From Maribacter flavus (lineage in GTDB: Bacteria > Bacteroidota > Bacteroidia > Flavobacteriales > Flavobacteriaceae), in contig NZ_VUOE01000001.1 in NCBI RefSeq assembly GCF_008386635.1, positions 1,937,318-2,001,317 on the forward strand: a stretch of 64,000 nucleotides of DNA. The letters run 5' to 3'. Positions within the stretch are counted from its first letter, which is position 1; each line of letters opens with the position of its first letter. The notes beneath the pieces were generated by a model, which saw only the letters and a list, made by a program, of their open reading frames with translations, had not been told where the DNA came from and made no database searches. The position numbers were made by a program, and so were the translations under genes. Shown here piece by piece: positions 17,488-25,723 of the stretch.

Positions 17488-18171
17488 TCAACTTATAATC
17501 CGGCCATCCTCCATTTCTATGATTCGGTCCGTACGTTGAGCAAAATCATTGTCGTGAGTAACTATCAAGAGAGAAAGACCTTCTTCAATGGAAAGCCGTC
17601 TGAAAATATTAAATACATTTTCAGAATTATGGCTATCAAGATTACCTGTAGGTTCATCGCCCATAAGAATCGTTGGGTTGTTTATTAGTGCCCTAGCTAT
17701 GGCTACGCGCTGTTTTTCTCCACCCGATATTCGTGAAGCCTTTTGCTCTGCTAAATGGCCTATATGAAGCATTTCCAATTTCTCTCGTGCGTTTTGCTCT
17801 ATTTCTTTTTGGGATTTTTCTGCAAGTTTTTTAGCTGGCAACATCACGTTTTCAATAACACTAAATTCCGATAACAAATAATGAAATTGAAAAACAAAAC
17901 CAATATTCCTGTTGCGTATCCGTGATAGTTCCTCTTTGGAATTTCCGGTAATAAGCTGCTCATTTAAAAACAGTTCTCCGGTATATTCCGTGTCCATAGT
18001 AGAAAGAATATAGAGCAAGGTAGATTTTCCACAACCGGACTTCCCGACTATGGAAGCAAATTCACCTTCCTTAATTTTAAAGGAAATATCTTTAAGCACA
18101 TGAAAGTCCTTGGGCTTATAAAAATGTTTGTCAATGTTTCTTGTTTCCAGGACCAAACTCATCTTTTTCAA
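17488..18171 (-). CDS. LolD/MacB-type ABC transporter ATPase
   Basis: ATPase of 227 residues with Walker A VGKSGCGKST, Q-loop FVFQFHYLL, signature ISGGEKQRVAIARA, Walker B LMGDEPTGNLD and H-loop VTHD. Unlike the ATPase at 9587, its signature is standard. It lies 19 bases after the FtsX-type permease and belongs to the adaptor-permease-ATPase operon. It should energise that permease in the inner membrane. Confidence 0.93.
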   Translation of the reverse strand: MKKMSLVLETRNIDKHFYKPKDFHVLKDISFKIKEGEFASIVGKSGCGKSTLLYILSTMDTEYTGELFLNEQLITGNSKEELSRIRNRNIGFVFQFHYLLSEFSVIENVMLPAKKLAEKSQKEIEQNAREKLEMLHIGHLAEQKASRISGGEKQRVAIARALINNPTILMGDEPTGNLDSHNSENVFNIFRRLSIEEGLSLLIVTHDNDFAQRTDRIIEMEDGRIIS

Positions 18172-18190
18172 AATATTACTTTGTTTAACC

Positions 18191-19453
18191 TCATGTGCCC
18201 CTAATTATTTTGACCGGATCAATATTTTTCGCTTTGTTGGCGGGAAGATATCCAGCAATAAAAGTGGAGAGTAGGGCAAAAACGATACCTATTATGTAAT
18301 ATAAAGGACTATAATTTATAGGATAAGTTTTGATAGTTGGCAATGCCTCAGTTTCAAACGGTGTATTATCAATCAAAGCAGAAAGGCTAAATCCAACCAA
18401 GAGACCCAAAATGCCTCCCATGAATCCTATGATAACTGCTTGACTGATGAAGATAAGTGCTACGTCGTTTCCCGAAAACCCGGTGGCTTTTAAAATGGCA
18501 ATATCCTTCATTTTTTCATATATGAGCATGTTGAGAATGTTGTATATTCCAAAACCCGCTACAATCAATAAGGTTATGGAAACAGCATAGGTTATCAAGT
18601 TTCTTATATTGGAACCCGTTTCAAACTGAGCATTGGCTTCTTTGATATCTATGGCCTGGATGTCAAATTGTCTTTCCCACCTTTTTGCCATTGCGGGTGC
18701 CGCTTCTATATCAAACAATTTTATATGAATGTCCGTGATATAGTTTTCAGGTTGACCTAAAATTCGCTGGGCCGTTTTCAGGTTTACATAGCTCTGGGAA
18801 TTATCTATCTCTGCCAATCCACTTTGATAAATCCCTACGATTTTTAGCGGGAAAATGTCGCCAGACACCGTACTAACCTGTATACGGTCTCCTACGGTAA
18901 GAGTCATTTTGTCCGCCAACCCAGCTCCCAAAAGAATTCCGTTGGCATTGTTCCTAAGGGCTTCTGGGCTACCTTTTACTATGTAGTCTTTAATATTGGA
19001 GAGTCTGGCTTCCTCCATAATATCAGCGCCTATCAACATTCCTCCAAGTTCAATGGAACCTGATAGATAGAATATTTGTGTCTGTAGTTGAGGTGTGGCC
19101 CCTTTGACGGCATCATCGGTCTTTAAATACTGTAGAATAGGTAGCGCATTATGGATTTTTTTTTGGCTTTCCTTGGGTTTTATGGAGTTAATTACATTAA
19201 AGGTATTTTCAAAATCTGCGTATAAGGAAACTGGTTGCTTTTTGGAAGGTTCTATTTCGTTATACAATCTGATGTGGGGTGTCCGGTTTAGCGTGAGTCC
19301 ATCCAATAAGTTGTTCAAGCCGGTCATGAAGCCTGCCATGGTAATGTAGGCCCCTATCCCAAAAGTAACACCTAAGGCCGCTGTCACCGTACTTTTCATC
19401 TTGGTAAGTAGATGTGTTTTGGCTATTCCTATTATTACGCTCCAATTTATCAT
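18191..19453 (-). CDS. LolE/FtsX-type ABC transporter permease
   Basis: Permease of 420 residues with the four-helix LolC/E layout: one N-terminal membrane segment (about 24-46), a periplasmic MacB_PCD domain (about 50-280) and three C-terminal helices with the coupling segment KMKDIAILKATGFSG. The size is that of a LolE/MacB permease, half that of the double-FtsX permeases at the left end. Its start overlaps the adaptor stop by 4 bases (ATGA-type coupling). With the adaptor and ATPase it forms a MacAB-like tripartite exporter, probably for a small hydrophobic compound or lipopeptide. Confidence 0.92.
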   Translation of the reverse strand: MINWSVIIGIAKTHLLTKMKSTVTAALGVTFGIGAYITMAGFMTGLNNLLDGLTLNRTPHIRLYNEIEPSKKQPVSLYADFENTFNVINSIKPKESQKKIHNALPILQYLKTDDAVKGATPQLQTQIFYLSGSIELGGMLIGADIMEEARLSNIKDYIVKGSPEALRNNANGILLGAGLADKMTLTVGDRIQVSTVSGDIFPLKIVGIYQSGLAEIDNSQSYVNLKTAQRILGQPENYITDIHIKLFDIEAAPAMAKRWERQFDIQAIDIKEANAQFETGSNIRNLITYAVSITLLIVAGFGIYNILNMLIYEKMKDIAILKATGFSGNDVALIFISQAVIIGFMGGILGLLVGFSLSALIDNTPFETEALPTIKTYPINYSPLYYIIGIVFALLSTFIAGYLPANKAKNIDPVKIIRGT

Positions 19454-20562
19454 TCTACGGGTTTTAGGATAGCTGTATTTTCGTCTATACCCTCGAGGAT
19501 TTCGATTAGTTCAAGACTCTGAAGACCAATTTTTAAGGTTACTGGGCCATCCTCTGTTTGTACTTGATTTCCTTTGTTGAGGTAGGATTTGGGTATAGTC
19601 AATACTTCATTTTTTTGTGCAATGATGATATTGCCTTCCCCTGCCAATCCAGGATATAGGACTGCTGGAGGGTCAATAAAAGAAGCCTCAACCTTAAAGG
19701 TTTGGGAGCGTTGATCCTTCTTTGGATAAATTTTGTAAACATTAGCTTCAAAAACTTCGTTTTTGTATGAGTCCAAGATGACCAGTACTTTTTGTCCTCT
19801 GGAAAGTTTTACTATGTCTACCTCGTCTACCAACATTTCTATTATAAAAGTATCACTGCTACCTACCGTAGCAATGGGTTCCATCGTATTTACAATTTCC
19901 CCGGGTTCTTTAAACAAGGCGTACACTTTTCCGTTTATGTTGCTCTCTATTGTAAAATCTTGGGTATTGCTCTGCGCTGTAATGTAATTGTTACGTGCTT
20001 GTTGCCATTGTGTAGTAAGCTCATTTTTGGTTCGTTGGTAACGATTGATGGTTAAACGAAAGTTGTTCTGGGAGAGCTCATAGGCTAATTTTCTATTCTC
20101 ATACTGTGCTTTGGAACCAATTTGCTGCTCCCAAAGCCTTTTTTGCCTAAAATAGTTGACGGAGTCGTTTTCCAAGGATAATTTTGCTGACTTTATTTCG
20201 TCTTCCAAGGCCTTTAAAACGCCAGAACTACCCTGATAATTTTCTTCCGCCAATTGAAAGTTCAATCTTGCATTTTCCGCATTGAGTTCCGGTGCCGTGT
20301 TAACAATCTGAACTAAGGGAAATCCTTTAGGAACCAAGTCTCCTTCCTCTACCAAGTTTCTATGCAGAATTCCAGAAACGGATGCATACGCTTGGTATAA
20401 ACTGTCCGGTTGTACAGTTACGGAGGCATAGACTGATTCTGTCATGGCCATTTTTTTCGGGTAGATTTTTTCGATTTTTTCTCCACATGAAAACAACAAT
20501 AACATGGCGAACAATAGAATGCTTTTTTTTAAAAAGGGATATCTAAAATAGTTTGTAAACAT
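19450..20562 (-). CDS. HlyD/MacA-family periplasmic adaptor lipoprotein
   Basis: Adaptor of 370 residues with a lipoprotein signal (LLLFSCGEK; Cys26). Order: first half of a lipoyl domain (about 60-90), a long alpha-helical hairpin (about 95-205) rich in Glu, Gln and Asn, second lipoyl half (NINGKVYALFKEPGEIV) and a beta-barrel domain. It links the inner-membrane permease to an outer-membrane TolC-like channel, which is not encoded here. First gene of an adaptor-permease-ATPase operon. A -7 box (20605-20612) and an 18-bp palindrome (20633-20650) lie upstream. Confidence 0.92.
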   Translation of the reverse strand: MFTNYFRYPFLKKSILLFAMLLLFSCGEKIEKIYPKKMAMTESVYASVTVQPDSLYQAYASVSGILHRNLVEEGDLVPKGFPLVQIVNTAPELNAENARLNFQLAEENYQGSSGVLKALEDEIKSAKLSLENDSVNYFRQKRLWEQQIGSKAQYENRKLAYELSQNNFRLTINRYQRTKNELTTQWQQARNNYITAQSNTQDFTIESNINGKVYALFKEPGEIVNTMEPIATVGSSDTFIIEMLVDEVDIVKLSRGQKVLVILDSYKNEVFEANVYKIYPKKDQRSQTFKVEASFIDPPAVLYPGLAGEGNIIIAQKNEVLTIPKSYLNKGNQVQTEDGPVTLKIGLQSLELIEILEGIDENTAILKPVE

Positions 20563-20604
20563 AATAACCTATGATAATGGACATGTTAGTTCAAAATCTG
20601 TATC

Positions 20605-20612
20605 CAAACCTA
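20605..20612 (-). promoter_or_regulatory. Putative -7 box of the adaptor operon
   Basis: On the minus strand this reads TAGGTTTG, a perfect TAnnTTTG match, 43 bases before the adaptor ATG. The -33 region at 18-21 bp spacing reads only T-rich (ATTT) and overlaps the palindrome at 20633-20650. Confidence 0.5.
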
Positions 20613-20632
20613 CATTAATTCCTATTTCATAA

Positions 20633-20650
20633 ATATGACCATGGTCATAT
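20633..20650. promoter_or_regulatory. Perfect 18-bp palindrome between divergent promoters (operator)
   Basis: ATATGACCATGGTCATAT is identical to its reverse complement. It lies between the adaptor operon and the acylase gene, overlapping the -33 region of the former and just upstream of the -33 of the latter. A dimeric repressor or activator of TetR, MarR or similar type is likely. No regulator gene is adjacent. Confidence 0.75.
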
Positions 20651-20654
20651 ACTT

Positions 20655-20686
20655 TTTGAATAAGGGCATACAATTATGTATCTTCC
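20655..20686 (+). promoter_or_regulatory. Putative promoter of the acylase gene
   Basis: A perfect -33 TTTG (20655-20658), 20-bp spacer, and TATCTTCC (20679-20686), which matches four of six -7 consensus positions. The -33 begins 5 bp after the 18-bp palindrome, so a bound regulator would touch RNA polymerase. Confidence 0.4.
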
Positions 20687-20706
20687 AATTCGTAAATATT
20701 AAAAAT

Positions 20707-22887
20707 ATGAATAAAGTATTTTTTCTCGTTTTTGCATTTATACTATTTGCCTGTAAATCAAGTAAAGAAAAGAATTCAGAAGTTGAAAAATGGAAGGACC
20801 AGGCTTCCCAAATCGAAATCATTCGTGATGATTTTGGTGTGCCCCATATTTATGGCAAGACCGATGCAGATGCCGTTTTTGGATTGCTTTATGCCCAATG
20901 TGAGGACGATTTCAACCGTGTGGAACAGAATTATATTTGGGCAACCGGTAGGTTGGCCGAAGTTGATGGTGAGGATGCCATTTACAGCGATTTAAGGGCG
21001 AAACTTTTTATGACCGAAGAAGAGGCCAAGGCCAATTACGAAAAAAGTCCGGAGTGGTTGAAAAAATTGTGCGACGCCTTTGCCGATGGTATCAATTATT
21101 ACCTGTATACCCACCCCGAAGTGAAACCTAAATTATTGACCCGGTTCGAACCTTGGATGCCCATGTATTTTAGCGAGGGCAGTATCGGTGGGGATATCGA
21201 ACGCATTTCTACCAAAAAAATTGAATCCTTTTACGAGAGTTGGATGGAACTTCCCGTAATGGAGTTGTTGGAAATACAGAAGAAGGAAGAAATGGCGGAA
21301 CCACAAGGATCCAATGGAATAGCGATATCGGGATCATTAACGGAATCGGGCAACCCCATGTTATTGATCAATCCGCACACTTCCTTTTATTTTAGGGGAG
21401 AGGTTCACGTGGTCAGCGAAGAGGGACTGAATGCTTATGGTGCTGTTACCTGGGGACAGTTTTTTGTATATCAGGGCTTCAATGAAAAAACAGGTTGGAT
21501 GCACACATCTACCTATACCGATGTTATGGACGAATTCAAGGAGACCATTGTAAAGAACGACGGAAAATTGTACTACCAATATGGGGAGGAGCTGCGGCCG
21601 GTAGATTCCACATCGGTAACCTTAAAATATACATCGGATAGGGGGATCAAGGAACGTACCTTCCCCATGTACCGTACCCACCACGGACCTATCACGCATG
21701 CCGTTGATGGTCAATGGACGGCATCGGCGATGATGTGGGAACCGGTCAAGGCTTTGGAGCAGTCGTATATTCGCACTAAACAGGATGGGTATGATGGTTT
21801 TCGAAAGATGATGGACATTCGCACCAATTCCTCCAACAATACGGTCTATGCCGACGCCGAGGGAAATATCGCCTACTTCCACGGTAATTTTATTCCGAAG
21901 CGGGATGTCAGCTTTGATTATTCTGAACCTGTAGATGGGAGCAACCCCCAAACCGATTGGCAGGGACTTCATACCGTGGATGAAAATATTTTGGTATTGA
22001 ACCCGGAAAACGGATGGATACAGAATTGTAATTCAACCCCATATACCTCTGCTGCTGAATTTAGCCCAAAAAGAGAGGCGTATCCTTACTACATGTCCAA
22101 AGACCAGGAAAATTTTAGAGGGATTCATGCGATTGAATTATTGACTGATCGGAAAGGGTATACCATTGATAGCCTTATTCAATTGGCCCACGACCCTTAT
22201 TTACCTGCTTTCAAGGCTTTGATTCCGGGACTGGTAAAAGCCTATAATTCCCAAGATGATAAAAATCCAAAATTGCAGGAACCCATAGAAATTCTTGAAG
22301 AATGGGATTATAAGACCTCGAAAGAATCCGTTGCCATGACCTTGGCGCATTATTATGGCACCGCCATGGGGCAGCGGGCCAACTACCCTCAAGGTCTCAG
22401 CGATATGGAACGAATGATTTATTTTGGCGAACACACGGATGAGGGCTTACGCATTTTTGAGGAAGTTGTCGATCAATTGATTTCGGATTTCGGTACTTGG
22501 AAAATGCCTTGGGGCGAGGTCAATCGCTATCAACGTCTGAACGGGGACATTGTTCAGGTATTTAACGATAGCCTGCCAAGCGTGGGAGTTGGATTTGCCT
22601 CCGGTCGTTGGGGTGCTTTGGCGGCGTATGGGGCTAGATATACTACCCCAGATGCAAAAAATATATACGGTACAAGGGGCAATAGTTTTGCCGCAGTAGT
22701 GGAATTTGGTGACCAAGTGAAAGCCAAGACCATTTTGGCGGGGGGACAAAGTGGCGACCCGGCTTCACCGCATTTTGATGACCAAACGGAACGCTACATC
22801 AATATTGATTGGAAAGATGTCGCTTATTATAGGGAAGATGTTTTGAATAGGGCTACGAAAACCTATCGGCCTGGAGAAAGAAGGTAA
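20707..22887 (+). CDS. Penicillin acylase-family (Ntn hydrolase) lipoprotein
   Basis: Protein of 726 residues from ATG 20707, which gives a clean lipoprotein signal (FILFACKSS). An in-frame ATG at 20635 would add 24 residues ahead of the signal and lies inside the operator region. Penicillin G acylase/AHL acylase superfamily (S45): alpha-chain with EIIRDDFGVPHIYGKTDADA, a linker, and the autocatalytic nucleophile Ser202 in PQGSNGIAISG, which becomes the N-terminus of the beta-chain. It hydrolyses amide side chains such as beta-lactams, acyl-homoserine lactones or other N-acyl compounds. Divergent from an efflux operon across a shared operator, so possibly part of the same response to an acylated compound (inference). 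Confidence 0.92.
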   Translation: MNKVFFLVFAFILFACKSSKEKNSEVEKWKDQASQIEIIRDDFGVPHIYGKTDADAVFGLLYAQCEDDFNRVEQNYIWATGRLAEVDGEDAIYSDLRAKLFMTEEEAKANYEKSPEWLKKLCDAFADGINYYLYTHPEVKPKLLTRFEPWMPMYFSEGSIGGDIERISTKKIESFYESWMELPVMELLEIQKKEEMAEPQGSNGIAISGSLTESGNPMLLINPHTSFYFRGEVHVVSEEGLNAYGAVTWGQFFVYQGFNEKTGWMHTSTYTDVMDEFKETIVKNDGKLYYQYGEELRPVDSTSVTLKYTSDRGIKERTFPMYRTHHGPITHAVDGQWTASAMMWEPVKALEQSYIRTKQDGYDGFRKMMDIRTNSSNNTVYADAEGNIAYFHGNFIPKRDVSFDYSEPVDGSNPQTDWQGLHTVDENILVLNPENGWIQNCNSTPYTSAAEFSPKREAYPYYMSKDQENFRGIHAIELLTDRKGYTIDSLIQLAHDPYLPAFKALIPGLVKAYNSQDDKNPKLQEPIEILEEWDYKTSKESVAMTLAHYYGTAMGQRANYPQGLSDMERMIYFGEHTDEGLRIFEEVVDQLISDFGTWKMPWGEVNRYQRLNGDIVQVFNDSLPSVGVGFASGRWGALAAYGARYTTPDAKNIYGTRGNSFAAVVEFGDQVKAKTILAGGQSGDPASPHFDDQTERYINIDWKDVAYYREDVLNRATKTYRPGERR

Positions 22888-22920
22888 TCTCTTTTGATAA
22901 CAAATTAGTCGGTCCATTTG

Positions 22921-22957
22921 TTTTTGAGCTTGAACTTGACACTTGAACTTGTATTTA
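22921..22957. repeat. Second CAAG/CTTG hexamer array between convergent genes
   Basis: CTTGAA and CTTGAC hexamers fill the space just before the aguA stop. The minus-strand reading shares GTCAAGTTCAA with the array at 15400. It is shorter, has no partner arm, and shows that the hexamer family is dispersed and favours convergent intergenic regions. Confidence 0.6.
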
Positions 22958-23992
22958 TTACCTCGGAATTTGTTGGCTCAAACAGTGCAACGTTCCAAAG
23001 CCCCATATCAAATCGATACAATTGATGCCGATAATTTCCCGATCCGGGAAACAATCGGATAGTATATTGAGTGCCAAACGGTCATAGGAATCATTAAATG
23101 TTGGGACCAATACGGCACCGTTTATGATTAAAAAGTTCGCATAACTGGCAGGAAGTTCCAAACCTTCAAATAGGATGGTTTTTGGCATGGGCAATTCCAC
23201 TACCTTCAAAGGGGAACCATCTTCCAAAACTGCTTTTTGGAGCCTTTTCATATTTTCTTGTAGCGGTTTGTAATTTTTGTTTTTAGGGTCGATTTCCACT
23301 ACTGTCACGACTGTATCGGCATTAACAAATCGGCATAAATCATCTACATGGCCGTGGGTATCGTCCCCTTGGACTCCATCGCCCAACCAAATGGTATTTG
23401 TAACGCCAAAGTACTCCTCGAATATGGCTTCGTAATCGGCTTTGGTGAATCCTACATTACGGACCTGAATGGAGGGGTGCAATAGGCATTCTTCGGTCGT
23501 AATCAACGTACCTTTTCCATTGACTTCCAGGGCACCACCTTCCAAAATCACTTTTTTACCTTTATAGGTGACTTGGGTCATAGGAACATTCAAATGTTTG
23601 GCCACTAAAGAAGGGACGTGTTTGTCCAATTGCCAATTATTGTATTTGGCCCAGCCATTGAAGTTGAAATTCAGTGCTTCCCATTGCGTTCCATTTTTGA
23701 CCATAATGGGTCCGGAATCGCGCATCCAGCTGCGATTGGTTTTATGTACAATAAAAGATACTTTGGAAAGGTCAACATGGGCCATTTCGAGCATTTCAGT
23801 TACGTTTTTGCGATGCGCTTCAGATGCGACCACCAAAAAAACGGTTTCAAAGGCCGCTACTTTTATTATGTACTCTACAAAGGCCCATTTAATGGCCCCA
23901 AATTTACCCGGCCAGTCCTTCCCATTATGTGGGAAACAAAGCAAGACACCTTTCTGTTGTTCCCATTCTGCGGGAAATCTTCTTTTGCCCAT
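22958..23992 (-). CDS. aguA: Agmatine deiminase
   Basis: Protein of 344 residues of the peptidyl-arginine-deiminase-like/agmatine deiminase family (guanidino-group-modifying fold). Visible catalytic motifs: the Asp region MRDSGP, LEGGALEVNGKG, the His of DDTHGHVDD, and catalytic Cys337 in GTLHCLSQQIP. It converts agmatine to N-carbamoylputrescine plus ammonia. It lies 5 bases after the N-carbamoylputrescine amidase, so both steps of the route from agmatine to putrescine are co-encoded. Cytoplasmic. Confidence 0.95.
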   Translation of the reverse strand: MGKRRFPAEWEQQKGVLLCFPHNGKDWPGKFGAIKWAFVEYIIKVAAFETVFLVVASEAHRKNVTEMLEMAHVDLSKVSFIVHKTNRSWMRDSGPIMVKNGTQWEALNFNFNGWAKYNNWQLDKHVPSLVAKHLNVPMTQVTYKGKKVILEGGALEVNGKGTLITTEECLLHPSIQVRNVGFTKADYEAIFEEYFGVTNTIWLGDGVQGDDTHGHVDDLCRFVNADTVVTVVEIDPKNKNYKPLQENMKRLQKAVLEDGSPLKVVELPMPKTILFEGLELPASYANFLIINGAVLVPTFNDSYDRLALNILSDCFPDREIIGINCIDLIWGFGTLHCLSQQIPR

Positions 23993-23997
23993 ATAGC

Positions 23998-24882
23998 TTA
24001 ATCCAAGGCTCTTTTGGTTAGTTCCCCAAAGGCATCGATTCGCCTATCCCTAAAAAAGGGCCAGTTTTGGCGAACATTCTCTTGAAGGGCCAAATCCACT
24101 TCGGCCATCAGTATTTCTTCCTTGTCATGGGAGGCCAAGGCCAATATTTCGCCTTGTGGTCCACAGATAAATGATTTTCCCCAGAATTCGATGCCATCCG
24201 TATCCGGGATATATTTTTCAAGACCTATCCGGTTGGCCGCAGCTACAAAGATGCCATTGGCGACCGCGTGTCCCTTCATCACGTTCATCCATGCCCCGTA
24301 TTGGTTTTCCCCGTATTGGGCTTTTTCAGCAGGATGCCAGCCAATTGCAGTGGGGTAAAACAATACTTCGGCACCTTTTAAGGCGGTCAATCGGGCCGCT
24401 TCCGGATACCATTGGTCCCAACAGATCAATGTTCCTATATTTCCCTTTTTTGTACCGATAGATTGAAAGCCCAAATCCCCAGGGGTGAAGTAAAATTTCT
24501 CGTAGAAATGGGGGTCGTCCGGAATATGCATTTTGCGGTACAGGCCTGCTTGGCTTCCATCGGTATCAATGATGTAGGCACTGTTGTGATAGATGCCGGA
24601 CATTCTTTTTTCAAAAAAAGGAACGATGATCACTACACCCAAATCCTTGGCCAAGGCACTGAAAGCTGTAAAGGAAACATCGCCCAAAGGTTCGGCTATG
24701 GAAAAATTTACCACATCCTCGCTCTGGCAAAAGTAGTGACTGCTATACAGTTCTGGGAGACAGATAACTTCGGCCCCTTGGTGTGCGGCCTTTTTGATCC
24801 ACTCCATACATTTTTTCCGATTTTCATCGGCGGTATTATTCAAATTGAGCTGTATAACGGCGACTTTGTAATTCTTTGACAT
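23998..24882 (-). CDS. aguB: N-carbamoylputrescine amidase
   Basis: Nitrilase-superfamily amidase of 294 residues with the Glu-Lys-Cys triad: Glu44 in CLPELYSS, Lys in YRKMHIPDDP and Cys in LICWDQWYPE. The WDQWYPEAAR context and operon pairing with agmatine deiminase identify it as N-carbamoylputrescine amidase, which releases putrescine, CO2 and ammonia. First gene of the aguB-aguA pair. Putrescine feeds polyamine synthesis or catabolism. Confidence 0.95.
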   Translation of the reverse strand: MSKNYKVAVIQLNLNNTADENRKKCMEWIKKAAHQGAEVICLPELYSSHYFCQSEDVVNFSIAEPLGDVSFTAFSALAKDLGVVIIVPFFEKRMSGIYHNSAYIIDTDGSQAGLYRKMHIPDDPHFYEKFYFTPGDLGFQSIGTKKGNIGTLICWDQWYPEAARLTALKGAEVLFYPTAIGWHPAEKAQYGENQYGAWMNVMKGHAVANGIFVAAANRIGLEKYIPDTDGIEFWGKSFICGPQGEILALASHDKEEILMAEVDLALQENVRQNWPFFRDRRIDAFGELTKRALD

Positions 24883-24984
24883 CTAAAAATGATTGTTTTG
24901 AAAATTAAAGATATTAAATAGAAGATGAATGCCCCAGATTAAAGGAGCAATTAAACCTAATTTATAAATTTCCAGAGGTACGGG

Positions 24985-25632
24985 TTATTCTTTGGTAACG
25001 ATTAGTGTGGCTTTTGAGCCCGTGGATAACAACCACTTGTTGGAATATAGGAGCTGTCCTTTTTCATCGTATACATCCACTTGGGCCGTATTTGGTGCGG
25101 AAGAACCGTGGTTCAATGCCTCAAAGTCTATTTTGTTGAACCCTGACTGTAGGTCTACGTTGACCCCTTTAAAGGCTCCTGTCAACAAAAGGTTGTATTC
25201 GACCACTACATCATTGACATAGATCTTGACCCGATCACCATCCACATATTCGTGGTCCCTACAAACGATGCCTATGAATTTTCCATTACTCTTGATATCA
25301 CCAAGATATTGGTCCGGGAAGAATTGGCCCGACCCGTTCATGCGCTCGCCTGGGCCAATGCGCGGATCTATCTTAAGTCCCGTTCCTGCTTGTACGAGTT
25401 CTTCGTCCGGAAGCATTTTCACTGGATTTTTAGTGGTCATATCCAGTTTGGGCTGTTCCTTTATGACCGATGGAATGTTCAGAACACTGCCGGAATTAGT
25501 GGTACCCGAATTATCGATAGGGTTGACCGATTCAATCTTCAAGGGTTTCTGCGTAGGTAGGTCCGTTTGGGCCTGAATCCACCCAAAAGACAAAAGGCAA
25601 AGGAAACTAGTAAATGAATTACGTCCGTTCAT
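24985..25632 (-). CDS. Secreted protein of unknown function
   Basis: Protein of 215 residues from ATG 25632 (signal peptide MNGRNSFTSFLCLLSFGWIQAQ region, cleavage after AQA-type site). GGA lies 7 bases upstream of this ATG; an in-frame ATG at 25644 is the alternative, and the longer frame to 26004 merely overlaps the dipeptidase. A low-complexity Asn/Pro/Lys segment (about 25-75) precedes a beta-rich domain with DRVKIYVNDVVVEYN, GFNKIDFEALNHG and QVDVYDEKG, resembling a small immunoglobulin-like fold. I do not recognise a characterised family. It is last in the D-amino-acid operon, after a 91-base gap with two hairpins. Confidence 0.75.
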   Translation of the reverse strand: MNGRNSFTSFLCLLSFGWIQAQTDLPTQKPLKIESVNPIDNSGTTNSGSVLNIPSVIKEQPKLDMTTKNPVKMLPDEELVQAGTGLKIDPRIGPGERMNGSGQFFPDQYLGDIKSNGKFIGIVCRDHEYVDGDRVKIYVNDVVVEYNLLLTGAFKGVNVDLQSGFNKIDFEALNHGSSAPNTAQVDVYDEKGQLLYSNKWLLSTGSKATLIVTKE

Positions 25633-25667
25633 TAGGATATCCATAATCGGAATAAAGATAGCAAATA

Positions 25668-25697
25668 CCCTGCCACAGGGACTTAACGGGGTGTTAA
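25668..25697 (-). terminator. Two tandem hairpins after the dipeptidase gene
   Basis: Perfect 5-bp stems: TTAAC/GTTAA (25683-25697, 5-base loop) and CCCTG/CAGGG (25668-25680, 3-base loop), 27-56 bases beyond the dipeptidase stop on the minus strand. The following bases are only moderately T-rich. Could reduce expression of the last gene or mark an mRNA end. Confidence 0.3.
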
Positions 25698-25723
25698 ATT
25701 CGATTATCGTAACCCTTGCCTTC

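Noticed and set aside
20635-20706. Earlier start for the penicillin acylase
   Set aside because: It would put 24 residues before the lipoprotein signal and begins inside the palindromic operator.
24412-24879. 155-residue frame opposite aguB
   Set aside because: Antisense shadow of a clear nitrilase gene with no signal, motif or promoter of its own.
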